Below are positions 39,501 through 48,425 of a stretch of DNA of 64,000 nucleotides, piece after piece. Source of the DNA: Acerihabitans arboris. Its GTDB lineage: Bacteria; Pseudomonadota; Gammaproteobacteria; Enterobacterales; Enterobacteriaceae. The translations under genes were made by a program, and so were the position numbers. Below the pieces are notes generated by a model. The model made no database searches. It had not been told where the DNA came from and worked only from the letters and a program-made list of their open reading frames with translations. Every line of letters starts with the position of its first letter. Position 1 is the stretch's first letter. The stretch is from the NCBI RefSeq assembly GCF_010131535.1, contig NZ_WUBS01000022.1, positions 1 to 64,000 of the forward strand, read 5' to 3'.

Positions 39501-40292
39501 CGTTTTCGCGATGTGCAGGCCCAGCCGCGCAAAATCATCTCCAGCCCTACCTGGTCCGGACTGGAGGATGAACATGTATCCTACAGCGCCGGCTACACCA
39601 ACGTGCATGAGCTGATCCCCTGGCGCACGCTCTCCGGTCGCCAGCAGCTGTACCAGGATCATGAATGGATGCGCGCCTTCGGCGAAAGCCTGCTGGTTTA
39701 CCGTCCGCCCATCGATACCCGCGCGGCCGCGCCGCTGCTCAACGCCAAGCCCAACGGCAACCCGGAAAAGGCGCTCAATTTCCTGACGCCGCACCAGAAG
39801 TGGGGCATCCATTCCACCTTCAGCGACAACCTGCTGATGCTGACCCTGTCGCGCGGCGGGCCGATTGTCTGGCTAAGCGAAGACGACGCCCGCCAGCTGG
39901 GCATTGCCGATAACGACTGGATCGAGGCGTTTAACGCCAACGGGGCGCTGATCGCCCGCGCGGTGGTCAGCCAGCGCGTGCCGGCCGGCATGACCATGAT
40001 GTACCACGCCCAGGAGCGCATCGTGAATATTCCGGGGTCGGAAATCACCGGCCAGCGCGGCGGCATCCATAACTCCGTCACCCGCGTCTGCCCGAAACCG
40101 ACCCATATGATCGGCGGCTATGCCCAATTGGCCTATGGCTTCAACTATTACGGCACCGTCGGCTCCAACCGCGACGAATTCGTGGTGGTGCGCAAAATGG
40201 ACCGTATCGACTGGCTGGACGATGAACATAACGACTATGTCCAGGGCAATGCTCGCGCCGGGACGCGCGGCACGCGGGAGAAAGCACAATGA
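36510..40292 (+). CDS. narG: respiratory nitrate reductase alpha subunit
   Basis: 1260 residues (1247 in E. coli). The N-terminal [4Fe-4S] FS0 motif is visible as HGVNCTGSCSWKIY (from about residue 50) with a further Cys in EPRGCPRGAS. The molybdenum bis-MGD domains fill most of the rest, including YNSSYIIAWGSNVPQTRTPD around 247-266, where the Asp ligand to Mo lies. NarG reduces nitrate to nitrite at the cytoplasmic face. An AGGAGA ribosome site precedes the ATG. The stop overlaps narH by 4 bp (ATGA). Confidence 0.97.
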   Translation: MSHFLDRFRYFKQLDQPFADGHGQAMNTNRDWEEGYRSRWQHDKIVRSTHGVNCTGSCSWKIYVKSGLVTWETQQTDYPRTRPDLPNHEPRGCPRGASYSWYLYSANRLKYPLMRKLLLTLWREARARHDDPVDAWAAIMNDPAATQGYKQARGRGGFIRSSWPEVNELIAAANVYTAKTYGPDRIIGFSPIPAMSMISYAAGARYLSLIGGACLSFYDWYCDLPPASPMTWGEQTDVPESADWYNSSYIIAWGSNVPQTRTPDAHFFTEARYKGTKTVAVTPDYAEIAKLCDQWLSPKQGTDSAMALAMGHVILREFYLRRQSDYFLDYVRRYSDLPMLVMLEPRPEGYYAAGRLLRAADLVDGLGQDNNPQWKTVAIDENTGGLTAPQGSIGFRWGEQGKWNLEQRDGAGQREVKLQLSLLGGHDRVVEVGFPYFGGAPSEHFSPVPLNDILLHKLPVKRLALAGGGEALVTSIYDLMLANYGLDRGLDDDNCARDYDDIKAYTPAWAEKITGVSRHNIARIAREFADNAEKTHGRSMIIVGAGLNHWYHMDMSYRGLINMLVFCGCVGQSGGGWAHYVGQEKLRPQTGWLPLAFGLDWQRPPRHMNSTSFFYNHSSQWRYETLAPQELLSPLADRARYTGSLIDFNVRAERMGWLPSAPQLNVNPLHIAAQARAAGLSPVDYTVAGLKSGALRFAAEQPDAPQNFPRNLFVWRSNLLGSSGKGHEYMLKYLLGTENGIQGEDLGRQGGIMPEEVEWRDQGGEGKLDLVVTLDFRMSSTCLYSDIVLPTATWYEKDDLNTSDMHPFIHPLSAAVDPAWDSKSDWEIYKDLARTFSRVCRGHLGLETDVVTLPIQHDSAAELAQPLGVEDWKKGECELIPGKTAPHIMVVERDYPNTYERFTSLGPLLDQLGNGGKGIGWNTQVEVDFLKKLNLTKTDGAAAGRPNINSAIDAAEVILSLAPETNGQVAVKAWAALGVMTGRDHRHLALNKEDEKIRFRDVQAQPRKIISSPTWSGLEDEHVSYSAGYTNVHELIPWRTLSGRQQLYQDHEWMRAFGESLLVYRPPIDTRAAAPLLNAKPNGNPEKALNFLTPHQKWGIHSTFSDNLLMLTLSRGGPIVWLSEDDARQLGIADNDWIEAFNANGALIARAVVSQRVPAGMTMMYHAQERIVNIPGSEITGQRGGIHNSVTRVCPKPTHMIGGYAQLAYGFNYYGTVGSNRDEFVVVRKMDRIDWLDDEHNDYVQGNARAGTRGTREKAQ

Positions 40293-41830
40293 AAATCCGT
40301 TCCCAGGTCGGCATGGTGCTGAACCTCGACAAATGTATCGGTTGCCACACCTGTTCGGTCACCTGCAAAAACGTCTGGACCAGCCGCGAGGGCGTGGAAT
40401 ACGCCTGGTTTAACAACGTGGAAAGCAAGCCGGGCATCGGTTATCCCCATGCCTGGGAGGATCAGGAAAAATGGCGGGGCGGGTGGATCCGAAAAATCAA
40501 CGGCAGGCTGCAGCCGCGCATGGGCGGCCGGGTCGGCGTATTGTCGCAAATTTTCGCCAATCCCCACGCGCCGGAAATCGACGACTACTACGAACCTTTC
40601 GATTATGACTACCGGAACCTGCACACCGCGGCGGCGGGCAAGCATCAGCCCATCGCCCGTCCACGCTCGCTGATTACCGGCCGGAGGATGAAAAAAATCA
40701 CCGGCGGCCCGAACTGGGAGGAAATCCTCGGCGGCGAATTCGAGCATCGCGCCAGGGACCAGAACTTCGGGCATATGCAAACGGCCATGTACGGCCAGTT
40801 TGAACACACCTTTATGATGTACCTGCCGCGCCTGTGCGAGCACTGCCTGAATCCGGCCTGCGTGGCCACCTGCCCGAGCGGCGCGATCTACAAGCGCGAA
40901 GAGGACGGCATCGTGCTTATCGATCAGGAGCGCTGCCGCGGCTGGCGCATGTGCCTGACCGGCTGCCCCTATAAAAAGATCTATTTCAACTGGAAAAGCG
41001 GTAAATCGGAAAAATGCATTTTCTGTTATCCACGCATTGAGTCCGGCCAGCCCACGGTCTGCTCGGAAACCTGCGTCGGGCGCATTCGCTACCTGGGCGT
41101 GCTGCTGTATGACGCCGACCGGATAGGGCAGGCCGCCGCCGCGGAACAGGATAAGGATCTGTACCAAAGCCAGCTGGCTATCTTCCTCGATCCCTCCGAC
41201 CCGGCGGTGATCGCGCAGGCCCTGGCGGACGGCATTCCCCAGGGCGTGATCGAATCGGCGCAGAAATCGCCGGTGTATAAGCTGGCCGTCGACTGGAAGC
41301 TGGCGTTGCCGCTGCATCCGGAGTACCGCACGCTGCCGATGGTCTGGTACGTGCCGCCGCTCTCGCCCATCCAGTCCGCCGACGACGCGGGCGCGTTGCC
41401 GCACAGCGGCGTGCTGCCGGACGTGGAAAGCCTGCGTATCCCGGTGCAATACCTGGCCAATATGCTGACCGCCGGCGATACCGCCCCGGTGCTGCTGGCG
41501 CTGCGGCGCCTGCTGGCGATGCGCCACTATAAGCGCGCCGAAACCGTGGAGGGCCGGGTGGATACCAGCGCGCTGGAGCAGGTCGGGCTGTCGGAGGCCC
41601 AGGCGCGCGAAATGTACCGTTACCTGGCCATCGCCAACTATGAAGACCGCTTTGTCATCCCCTCCGGTCACCGCGAGCTGGCCCGCGAGGCGTTCCCGGA
41701 AAGCAAGGGCTGCGGTTTCAGCTTCGGCGACGGCTGCCGCGGCAGCGACACCCGCTTTAATCTGTTTAACAGCAAGCGCATCGACGCCGTTGACGTCGGC
41801 GCCAAGACCGGTGGGACGCCGCATGATTAG
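40289..41830 (+). CDS. narH: respiratory nitrate reductase beta subunit
   Basis: 513 residues (512 in E. coli). Four cysteine groups bind one [3Fe-4S] and three [4Fe-4S] clusters: CIGCHTCSVTCKNVW (about 16-30), CEHCLNPACVATCPSG (about 184-199), CRGWRMCLTGCPY (about 217-229, with the Trp marking the 3Fe site), and CIFC...CSETCVG (about 244-268). NarH carries electrons from NarI to NarG. It overlaps narJ by 8 bp. Confidence 0.97.
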   Translation: MKIRSQVGMVLNLDKCIGCHTCSVTCKNVWTSREGVEYAWFNNVESKPGIGYPHAWEDQEKWRGGWIRKINGRLQPRMGGRVGVLSQIFANPHAPEIDDYYEPFDYDYRNLHTAAAGKHQPIARPRSLITGRRMKKITGGPNWEEILGGEFEHRARDQNFGHMQTAMYGQFEHTFMMYLPRLCEHCLNPACVATCPSGAIYKREEDGIVLIDQERCRGWRMCLTGCPYKKIYFNWKSGKSEKCIFCYPRIESGQPTVCSETCVGRIRYLGVLLYDADRIGQAAAAEQDKDLYQSQLAIFLDPSDPAVIAQALADGIPQGVIESAQKSPVYKLAVDWKLALPLHPEYRTLPMVWYVPPLSPIQSADDAGALPHSGVLPDVESLRIPVQYLANMLTAGDTAPVLLALRRLLAMRHYKRAETVEGRVDTSALEQVGLSEAQAREMYRYLAIANYEDRFVIPSGHRELAREAFPESKGCGFSFGDGCRGSDTRFNLFNSKRIDAVDVGAKTGGTPHD

Positions 41831-42608
41831 CCTGATGATTATCGGACGTTTGCTGGATTATCCGGACGAACCGCTGTGGGCCGCCCGCGAGGAGCTGATG
41901 AGGGCGCCCGGCGCCGCCGGGGAATTAACCCTGGAACAGGCGGCGCGGTTGACCGGTTTTATCGACGGTTTTTGCGCGCTGCCGCTGCTGGACGCGCAGG
42001 AGGCCTACTGTGCCTTGTTCGATCGCGGCCGCGCCACCTCGCTGCTGCTGTTTGAGCATGTGCACGGCGAATCGCGCGATCGCGGCCAGGCGATGGTGGA
42101 TCTGCTGGAGCAGTACCGGGCGGCCGGGCTGGAGCTGGACAGCCGCGAACTGCCGGATTTCCTGCCGCTTTACCTGGAATATTTATCCAGCCGCACGGAG
42201 GCCCAGGGGCGGGCGGGACTGGCGGATATCGCGCCGATCCTGGCATTGCTCGGCGCCCGCCTGCGGGCGCGGCGCGAGCATTACGCGCTGTTGTTCGACG
42301 TGCTGTTGGCGCTTTCCGGCAGCGAACTGCCCGGCGCCGGGCTGGACCGCGCCGTGGCCGGCGAGGCGCGGGATGATACCCCGGCGGCGCTGGACGCGGT
42401 GTGGGAGGAGGAACAGGTGAAATTCATGGCGCCGCCGGATTGCCCCACGGGCGAGCAGGCCCGCCATCAGCGCCGCTTTGCCGGCGCGGTGATCCCGCAG
42501 TATCTCAGCAGTGATTTCAGCACCGATCCCGGCCCGGGCGGCCGTCATGCAAACAGCGGCGGTCCGGTCGGCATGCCCCGTCGCGCCGCCGATAAGAAAG
42601 GAGATTAG
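41823..42608 (+). CDS. narJ: nitrate reductase assembly chaperone NarJ
   Basis: 261 residues from ATG 41823 ([19 protein letters not shown]); the frame extends upstream inside narH but the start is fixed by family pattern. NarJ-type chaperones (TorD/DmsD superfamily) show the YPDEPLW and [19 protein letters not shown] segments seen here. It guides cofactor insertion into NarGH before membrane docking, and is not part of the final enzyme. The 8-bp overlap with narH suggests coupled translation. Confidence 0.95.
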   Translation: MISLMIIGRLLDYPDEPLWAAREELMRAPGAAGELTLEQAARLTGFIDGFCALPLLDAQEAYCALFDRGRATSLLLFEHVHGESRDRGQAMVDLLEQYRAAGLELDSRELPDFLPLYLEYLSSRTEAQGRAGLADIAPILALLGARLRARREHYALLFDVLLALSGSELPGAGLDRAVAGEARDDTPAALDAVWEEEQVKFMAPPDCPTGEQARHQRRFAGAVIPQYLSSDFSTDPGPGGRHANSGGPVGMPRRAADKKGD

Positions 42609-42610
42609 CC

Positions 42611-43288
42611 ATGTCGTTTCTTAACCTGTTCTTTTTTGATATCTATCCCTACGTGGCCGGCACCCTCTTCCTGATTGGCAGCTGGCTGCGCTACGACTAT
42701 GGCCAATACAGCTGGCGCGCCGGCTCCAGCCAGATGCTGGATAAAAAAGGCATGCGCCTGGCGTCCAATCTGTTCCATATCGGCATCCTGGGCATTTTTT
42801 TCGGTCATTTGCTCGGCCTGCTGACCCCGCACTGGATGTACGAGCCGTTTTTGTCCGTGGCGCTGAAGCAACAGCTGGCGATGGGGGCGGGGGGCGTCTG
42901 CGGGCTGTTAACCCTGGCGGGCGGCGGCCTGCTGCTGAAACGCCGGCTGCTTAACCCGCGGATTCGCGCCACGTCGAGCGTGGGGGATATCCTGATCCTG
43001 ACGCTGCTGGTGGTACAGGTTATCCTCGGCCTGCTGACCATCCCGGTGTCCGGCCGGCATATGGACGGTGTGGAAATGATGAAGCTGGTGGGCTGGGCGC
43101 AGGCGGTGGTGACGTTCCACCCGGGCGCGTCGGCGCATCTGGCGGGGGTGGCGTTGATTTACCGCCTGCATTTGATCCTCGGCATGACGCTGTTCGTGCT
43201 GTTTCCATTCTGCCGGCTGGTGCATATCTGGAGTGCGCCGGTGGAGTATCTGACGCGCCGGTACCAGGTGGTGCGCAACCGACGGTAA
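42611..43288 (+). CDS. narI: respiratory nitrate reductase gamma subunit (cytochrome b)
   Basis: 225 residues, the E. coli length, with five membrane segments starting [21 protein letters not shown]. The histidines that bind the two b hemes lie in [16 protein letters not shown] and in the C-terminal half ([29 protein letters not shown]). NarI oxidises quinol at the periplasmic side and passes electrons to NarH. It is 2 bp after narJ and ends the operon. Confidence 0.96.
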   Translation: MSFLNLFFFDIYPYVAGTLFLIGSWLRYDYGQYSWRAGSSQMLDKKGMRLASNLFHIGILGIFFGHLLGLLTPHWMYEPFLSVALKQQLAMGAGGVCGLLTLAGGGLLLKRRLLNPRIRATSSVGDILILTLLVVQVILGLLTIPVSGRHMDGVEMMKLVGWAQAVVTFHPGASAHLAGVALIYRLHLILGMTLFVLFPFCRLVHIWSAPVEYLTRRYQVVRNRR

Positions 43289-43295
43289 CGGTACT

Positions 43296-43417
43296 GCGGC
43301 GCTATATGCGGCACTATTCTTGCGGCACGATTCGCGGCGCTATTCGCGGCGCTATTCGCGGCGCTATTCGCGGCGCTATTCGCGGCACTATTCGCGGCGC
43401 TATTCGTGGCACTATGC
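43296..43417. repeat. 12-bp tandem repeat array after narI
   Basis: About ten units of GCGGCGCTATTC run from 7 bp after the narI stop. Units 4, 5, 6, 7 and 9 are exact copies and the others carry one to three changes; unit 2 has two extra bases. The phase is kept so that both strands stay open through the array (IRGA repeats one way, NSAA repeats the other), but the long open frames across it do not look like genes. It sits between narI and nfo, which converge. Confidence 0.92.
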
Positions 43418-43506
43418 CTGCGGCGCCGGGCACTGGCGGGCATTGCCGGGCGCCGCCAGGCAGTGCGCGGCGTCGGCGCGGCGCATGCCTGGTCCCGGCC
43501 GGGCCG

Positions 43507-44364
43507 TTACGCCGCCTGTCGATCGGGGTCCATGGATTTCAGCCAGGCGATTTCCTGCGCCCAGATCTCCGGCTCGACGGTTTCCAGGATCATCGGGATA
43601 TCGTTAAAGCGCGGGTCGGCCATGATCCAGGCGAACGCGGTTTTGCCGATATTGCCTTCCCCCAGGCTATGATGACGATCGACCCGGCTGTTAAACGCGC
43701 TTTTGGCATCGTTAAGATGCATGCCGCGCAGGTAGGAAAAACCGACGGTATGCTCAAACTGCGTGAAGGTATGCCTGCAGGCGTCCCCGGTGCGCAGATC
43801 GTAACCGGCGGCAAAGGCGTGGCAGGTATCGATACACACGCCCACCCGGCTTTTGTCCTCCACCCCGGCGATAATCGCCGCCAGGTGCTCGAAGCGAAAG
43901 CCCAGGTTGCTGCCCTGGCCGGCGGTATTCTCGATCACCGCCGTCACGCCCTTGGTGCGCGCCAGCGCATAGTTAATCGACTCGGCGATGCGCGCCAGGC
44001 ACTTATCTTCATCCATCTGCTGCAGATGGCTGCCGGGATGGAAGTTAAGCCGCGTCAGCCCCAGTTGCTGGCAGCGCGTCATTTCGTCGATAAAGGCGTC
44101 GCGGGATTTTTCCAGCGCGTCCGTCACCGGATGTCCCAGGTTAATCAGGTAGCTGTCGTGGGGCAGGATGTGGTCGGGAGAAAAATGGTACTGCGCGCAG
44201 GCCGAGCGGAATTTCTCGCAATCCTCTTCGCTCAGCTCCGCCGCTTTCCACTGGCGCTGGTTCTTGGTAAATAGCGCAAACGCCGTGGCTTCCAGCTCAT
44301 GGGCGCGGATAACCGCCCGATCCGCGCCGCCCGCCGCGCTTACATGGGCACCGATAAACTTCAT
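43507..44364 (-). CDS. nfo: deoxyribonuclease IV (endonuclease IV)
   Basis: 285 residues (285 in E. coli). Three-zinc AP endonuclease fold; the metal ligands are in place, for example His 69 ([10 protein letters not shown]), His 109 (NFHPGSH), Glu 145 (VIENTAGQG) and Asp/His 179-182 ([14 protein letters not shown]). It incises DNA at abasic and some oxidised sites. Its neighbourhood with yeiH and yeiE is as in E. coli. Confidence 0.97.
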   Translation of the reverse strand: MKFIGAHVSAAGGADRAVIRAHELEATAFALFTKNQRQWKAAELSEEDCEKFRSACAQYHFSPDHILPHDSYLINLGHPVTDALEKSRDAFIDEMTRCQQLGLTRLNFHPGSHLQQMDEDKCLARIAESINYALARTKGVTAVIENTAGQGSNLGFRFEHLAAIIAGVEDKSRVGVCIDTCHAFAAGYDLRTGDACRHTFTQFEHTVGFSYLRGMHLNDAKSAFNSRVDRHHSLGEGNIGKTAFAWIMADPRFNDIPMILETVEPEIWAQEIAWLKSMDPDRQAA

Positions 44365-44439
44365 GTCTTTCTCCTGTTTGACGTTATTATTATCCCGATC
44401 ATGCCCTTAAACCGGCCGAAAGGGAAAAAAACATCATCG

Positions 44440-45519
44440 TCAGCCGAGCAGGCGGTGAATACCCAGGTTTACCAGGGCGCCGCCGGCTATCAGCCAGAGA
44501 AACAATACCAGCGCCAGCAGCAGCGGCCGCAGCCCCGCGCGCCGCAGCGCGCCGCTATGCGTGGTCAGGCCCAGGGCGGCCATGGCCATCGCCAGCAGCC
44601 AGGTATCGAGGGTATCGAGGGTCGCGATAAGGCGCGGCGGCAACAGGTGGAAAGAGTTCAGGCCGGCGACGGCGATAAACGCCAGGGCAAACCAGGGAAA
44701 GACGATCGGGGCGTTTGCCGCGCCGCGGGCGCGGGGCGCGCGCCGTTGCAGCCAGGCCGACAGCAGCAGCAGGAACGGGGCCAGCAGCATCACCCGGATC
44801 ATTTTGCTTATCACCGCCGCGTTTTCCGCCTCCGGGCCGACGGCGTGGCCGGCCGCCACCACCTGCGCCACTTCGTGCAGGGTGGAACCGGTGAAAATGC
44901 CGAAGCTTTTTTCACTGAACGCCAGCCAATGATAATGGGCGTTAAGCGCAAACAGCGCCGGATAGATAAAGATGGCGGCGGTGCCGAACAGCACCACCGT
45001 GGCTACCGCCACGGCCGCCTTGCCCGCGTCCGCCCGCAATACCGGCGCGGTGGCCAGCACCGCCGCCGCGCCGCAGATGCTGCTGCCGGCGCCGATAAGC
45101 ATGGCGGTATCCCGGTCCAGCCCGAATACCCGCCGGCCCAGCCAGCAGGCCAGCAGGAACGTCGAGGCAAGCATCAGCACATCGATAACCACCCCGGTGG
45201 CGCCGACGTCGCCGATTTGCTGGAACGTCAGCCGAAAGCCATACAGGATAATGCCCAGGCGCAGCAGCCGTTGCTTGGCGAACTGCACGCCATGGTCACA
45301 ATGGCGATGCCATGCCGGCGTGATGCTATTGCCCAGGACGATGCCCGCCAGTATCGCCAGCGTCAGCGCGCCAAGGCCGAGGCTGGCCACGGCGGGCAAG
45401 GCGCCGATGCTGACGGCAACCAGGGCGATGGCCGCCGTCAGCAGCAGTCCGGGCAGATAATGCCCGGCCAGGCGGGTAGGGGGCAACAGATGTTCATGGT
45501 ACAGGCGCAGGGACATCAT
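44440..45519 (-). CDS. yeiH: UPF0324 membrane protein YeiH
   Basis: 359 residues (349 in E. coli) with about ten membrane segments, in the YeiH/YadS-type family annotated as a putative sulfate exporter. The conserved middle LIGAGSSICGAAAVLATAPV and the C-terminal LDTWLLAMAMAALGLTTH are present. The gene is divergent from the LysR regulator yeiE, which may control it. Substrate is not known. Confidence 0.9.
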   Translation of the reverse strand: MMSLRLYHEHLLPPTRLAGHYLPGLLLTAAIALVAVSIGALPAVASLGLGALTLAILAGIVLGNSITPAWHRHCDHGVQFAKQRLLRLGIILYGFRLTFQQIGDVGATGVVIDVLMLASTFLLACWLGRRVFGLDRDTAMLIGAGSSICGAAAVLATAPVLRADAGKAAVAVATVVLFGTAAIFIYPALFALNAHYHWLAFSEKSFGIFTGSTLHEVAQVVAAGHAVGPEAENAAVISKMIRVMLLAPFLLLLSAWLQRRAPRARGAANAPIVFPWFALAFIAVAGLNSFHLLPPRLIATLDTLDTWLLAMAMAALGLTTHSGALRRAGLRPLLLALVLFLWLIAGGALVNLGIHRLLG

Positions 45520-45662
45520 CGGGGGAGGGCTCCATTCTTATGCCATAACAAGCCAGGGGATAAAAACAGGGTAATGGGCGCTGGCATAAAAGAGAAATTG
45601 ATTATATGTTTATAACCTATCGCTATTAGTGGTTAAGAGATCGTCCAAGGATAAAACCCCCG

Positions 45663-46547
45663 ATGCATATCACCCTGCGCCAGCTTGAAGTCTTTACCGA
45701 AGTGGTTAAAAGCGGCTCCACCATCCAGGCCGCCGCGGAGCTGTCGTTGTCCCAGTCCGCCGTCAGCGCGGCGCTGACCGAGCTGGAGAGCCAGCTGGCG
45801 CTGCAGTTATTCGATCGGGTGGGTAAACGGCTGGCGATCAACGAGCACGGCCGGCTGCTTTATCCCAAGGCGGTGGCGCTGCGCGAACGGGTGATGGAGA
45901 TCGAACAGCTGTTTCACGGCGGCAACGGCGCGCTGCGTCTGTTCGCCAGCAGCACCATCGGCAACTATATCCTGCCGGAAATGATTGCCGGCTACCGCCG
46001 CGATTACCCCGACACCTCGCTGGAACTGCAGGTGGGCAACAGCCAGGACGTGGTGAACGCGGTTATCGATTTTCGCGTCGACCTGGGGCTGATTGAGGGG
46101 CCGAGCCACAAGCCGGAGCTGGTCACCCAGCCCTGGCTGCAGGACGAACTGGTGGTCTTTGCCGCGCCGGATAATCCGCTGGCCGGACGGCGGCTGGCGC
46201 TGGATGAGCTGGCCGGCGCCCCGTGGATCCTGCGCGAGCAGGGGTCGGGCACCCGGGAGATCGTCGATTACCTGCTGCTGGCCCGGCTGCCGCATTTTTT
46301 GCCGGTAATGGAACTGGGCAATTCCGAGGCCATCAAGCACGCGGTGCGCCACGGCCTGGGCATCAGCTGCCTGTCGCGGCGGGTGGTGGCGGAAGCCCTG
46401 GCGCTCGGTACTCTGGTGACGCTGGACCTGCCGCTGCCGCCGCTGATGCGCACCCTCTACCTGGTGCATCATCGCCAAAAGCATCTCTCCCAGGCGCTGG
46501 CGCGCTTCCAGGACTATTGCCGCCGGTTTAACCTGCCCGCCCGCTGA
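45663..46547 (+). CDS. yeiE: LysR-type regulator YeiE
   Basis: 294 residues (293 in E. coli). N-terminal winged HTH ([20 protein letters not shown], about 19-38) and a type 2 periplasmic-binding effector domain. In E. coli and Salmonella YeiE is linked to lysP expression and to sulfite tolerance. It lies between divergent yeiH (143 bp gap) and downstream lysP (165 bp gap). Confidence 0.92.
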   Translation: MHITLRQLEVFTEVVKSGSTIQAAAELSLSQSAVSAALTELESQLALQLFDRVGKRLAINEHGRLLYPKAVALRERVMEIEQLFHGGNGALRLFASSTIGNYILPEMIAGYRRDYPDTSLELQVGNSQDVVNAVIDFRVDLGLIEGPSHKPELVTQPWLQDELVVFAAPDNPLAGRRLALDELAGAPWILREQGSGTREIVDYLLLARLPHFLPVMELGNSEAIKHAVRHGLGISCLSRRVVAEALALGTLVTLDLPLPPLMRTLYLVHHRQKHLSQALARFQDYCRRFNLPAR

Positions 46548-46712
46548 ACGCCGCCGACCGCCGGCGCTGGAAAAAACGACGATATTGCGCTGCGCAGCTT
46601 ATAATTGACCGCCGATTATGAAGGTCTCTTATAACCGGCGGGTTGCGCTATATCCCACGGCCTGATTTGTTACAATCCGCCCTCGTTTTTTGCACGGACA
46701 GATTGAACAACC

Positions 46713-48245
46713 ATGCCGCAACACCACATCGAACCCCAGGCCGCACCGGGTCTGCGACGTGAACTCAAAGCGCGTCACCTCACCATGATCGCCATCGGCG
46801 GCTCCATCGGCACCGGGCTGTTTGTCGCCTCGGGGGCGACCATCTCGCAGGCCGGGCCGGGCGGCGCGCTGTTATCCTATATCCTGATCGGCCTGATGGT
46901 CTATTTCCTGATGACCTGCCTGGGCGAGCTGGCGGCGTATATGCCGGTTTCCGGCTCGTTCGCCACCTATGGCGCGCGCTACGTCGAGGAAGGCTTCGGT
47001 TTTGCCCTGGGCTGGAACTACTGGTACAACTGGGCGGTGACCATCGCCGTCGATCTGGTGGCGTCGCAGCTGGTGATGAACTACTGGTTCCCCACCGTGC
47101 CCGGCTGGATCTGGAGCGCCCTGTTTCTCGGCATTATGTTTATGCTTAACGCCATTTCGGTGAAGGGGTTCGGCGAGGCGGAGTACTGGTTTTCTCTGAT
47201 CAAGGTGGTCACGGTGGTGGTGTTTATCGCGTTGGGGGTGCTGATGATTGCCGGCATCCTGCGCGGCGGCGAAGGCGCCGGCTGGCATAACTGGCAGGTG
47301 GGCGACGCGCCCTTCGCCGGCGGCTTCCCGGCAATGATCGGGGTGGCGATGATTGTCGGTTTTTCCTTCCAGGGCACCGAGCTTATCGGTATCGCCGCCG
47401 GCGAGTCGGCCGATCCGGGCAAGAATATCCCGCGCGCGGTGCGCCAGGTGTTCTGGCGCATCCTGCTGTTCTACGTGCTGGCCATCCTGATTATCAGCCT
47501 GATCATTCCGTATACCGATCCGAACCTGCTGCGCAATGACGTCAAGGATATTACCGTCAGTCCGTTTACGCTGGTATTCCGCAACGCCGGGCTGCTGTCG
47601 GCCGCCGCGGTGATGAACGCGGTGATCCTGACGGCGGTGCTGTCGGCCGGCAACTCCGGCATGTACGCCTCCACCAGGATGCTGTATATGCTGGCCTGCG
47701 AAGGCAAGGCGCCGAAAATCTTCGCCAAATTGTCCAGGGGCGGAGTGCCGCGCAACGCGCTGTACCTGACCACCCTCATGGCCGGCATGTGCTTTCTAAC
47801 CTCGATGTACGGCAACCAGACGGTCTACCTCTGGCTGCTGAACACCTCGGGCATGACCGGCTTTATCGCCTGGCTGGGCATCGCCATCAGCCATTATCGC
47901 TTCCGCAAAGGCTATATTGCCCAGGGCCGCGAGCTCGGCGACCTGCCGTATATCTCGGGCTTTTTCCCGCTGGGACCGATGTTCGCCTTTGTGCTGTGCC
48001 TGCTGATTACGCTTGGGCAAAACTACCAGGCGTTTTTACAGGATCGCATCGACTGGTACGGCGTTACCGCCACCTATATCGGCATTCCGCTGTTCCTGGC
48101 GATCTGGCTGGGTTACAAATGGCGCCACGGTTCCCGCCTGGTGCGCTACCAGGATATGATTTTCCCCGATCGTCCCGCCGCCTCCGGACGCCGGGACGCC
48201 GCCGGTCAACCATCGACGCGACGCGCCGAACCGCCGCCGCGTTAG
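46713..48245 (+). CDS. lysP: lysine-specific permease LysP
   Basis: 510 residues (489 in E. coli), APC-family permease with twelve membrane segments. The first half matches LysP closely (GLRRELKARHLTMIAIGGSI, FATYGARYVEEGFGFALGWN). The C-terminal tail after the last segment is about 20 residues longer than the E. coli protein and rich in Arg and Ala. It imports lysine and, in E. coli, also damps CadC. A TACAAT at 46671-46676 may be the -10. Confidence 0.95.
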   Translation: MPQHHIEPQAAPGLRRELKARHLTMIAIGGSIGTGLFVASGATISQAGPGGALLSYILIGLMVYFLMTCLGELAAYMPVSGSFATYGARYVEEGFGFALGWNYWYNWAVTIAVDLVASQLVMNYWFPTVPGWIWSALFLGIMFMLNAISVKGFGEAEYWFSLIKVVTVVVFIALGVLMIAGILRGGEGAGWHNWQVGDAPFAGGFPAMIGVAMIVGFSFQGTELIGIAAGESADPGKNIPRAVRQVFWRILLFYVLAILIISLIIPYTDPNLLRNDVKDITVSPFTLVFRNAGLLSAAAVMNAVILTAVLSAGNSGMYASTRMLYMLACEGKAPKIFAKLSRGGVPRNALYLTTLMAGMCFLTSMYGNQTVYLWLLNTSGMTGFIAWLGIAISHYRFRKGYIAQGRELGDLPYISGFFPLGPMFAFVLCLLITLGQNYQAFLQDRIDWYGVTATYIGIPLFLAIWLGYKWRHGSRLVRYQDMIFPDRPAASGRRDAAGQPSTRRAEPPPR

Positions 48246-48425
48246 GACCGTGGGGTCGCCTGGGGCGGCGCGGCGCCCTTCGTTTATACCGGGATCGGCT
48301 TTCCATATGCCGAAATAGTGCTTAATCATTGCCCCGTTACCCAATATTATATCCTGCTCATTTCCAGCGCGGGCCGGGGCGTTAACGCACGCTTGCCCGG
48401 CGCGCGATTTTTTACAGGCCAAGGC
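48246..48425. other. lysP-hcxA gap
   Basis: The 180 bp between lysP and hcxA show no clear terminator and no gene. The frame of hcxA is open back to 48318 but that part does not resemble the family. Confidence 0.4.

Noticed and set aside
43296..43417. CRISPR array
   Set aside because: The units are contiguous 12-mers with no spacers and no cas gene is nearby.
43306..44274. Long plus-strand open frame through the 12-bp repeat and across nfo
   Set aside because: It is the antisense of nfo plus the repeat array. The repeat length of twelve keeps it open by chance, and the residues have no family pattern or ribosome binding site.
44299..45615. 438-residue plus-strand open frame opposite yeiH
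   Set aside because: It is rich in Gln, Arg and His, as expected for the antisense of a GC-rich membrane protein gene. The real gene yeiH on the other strand matches a known family over its whole length.
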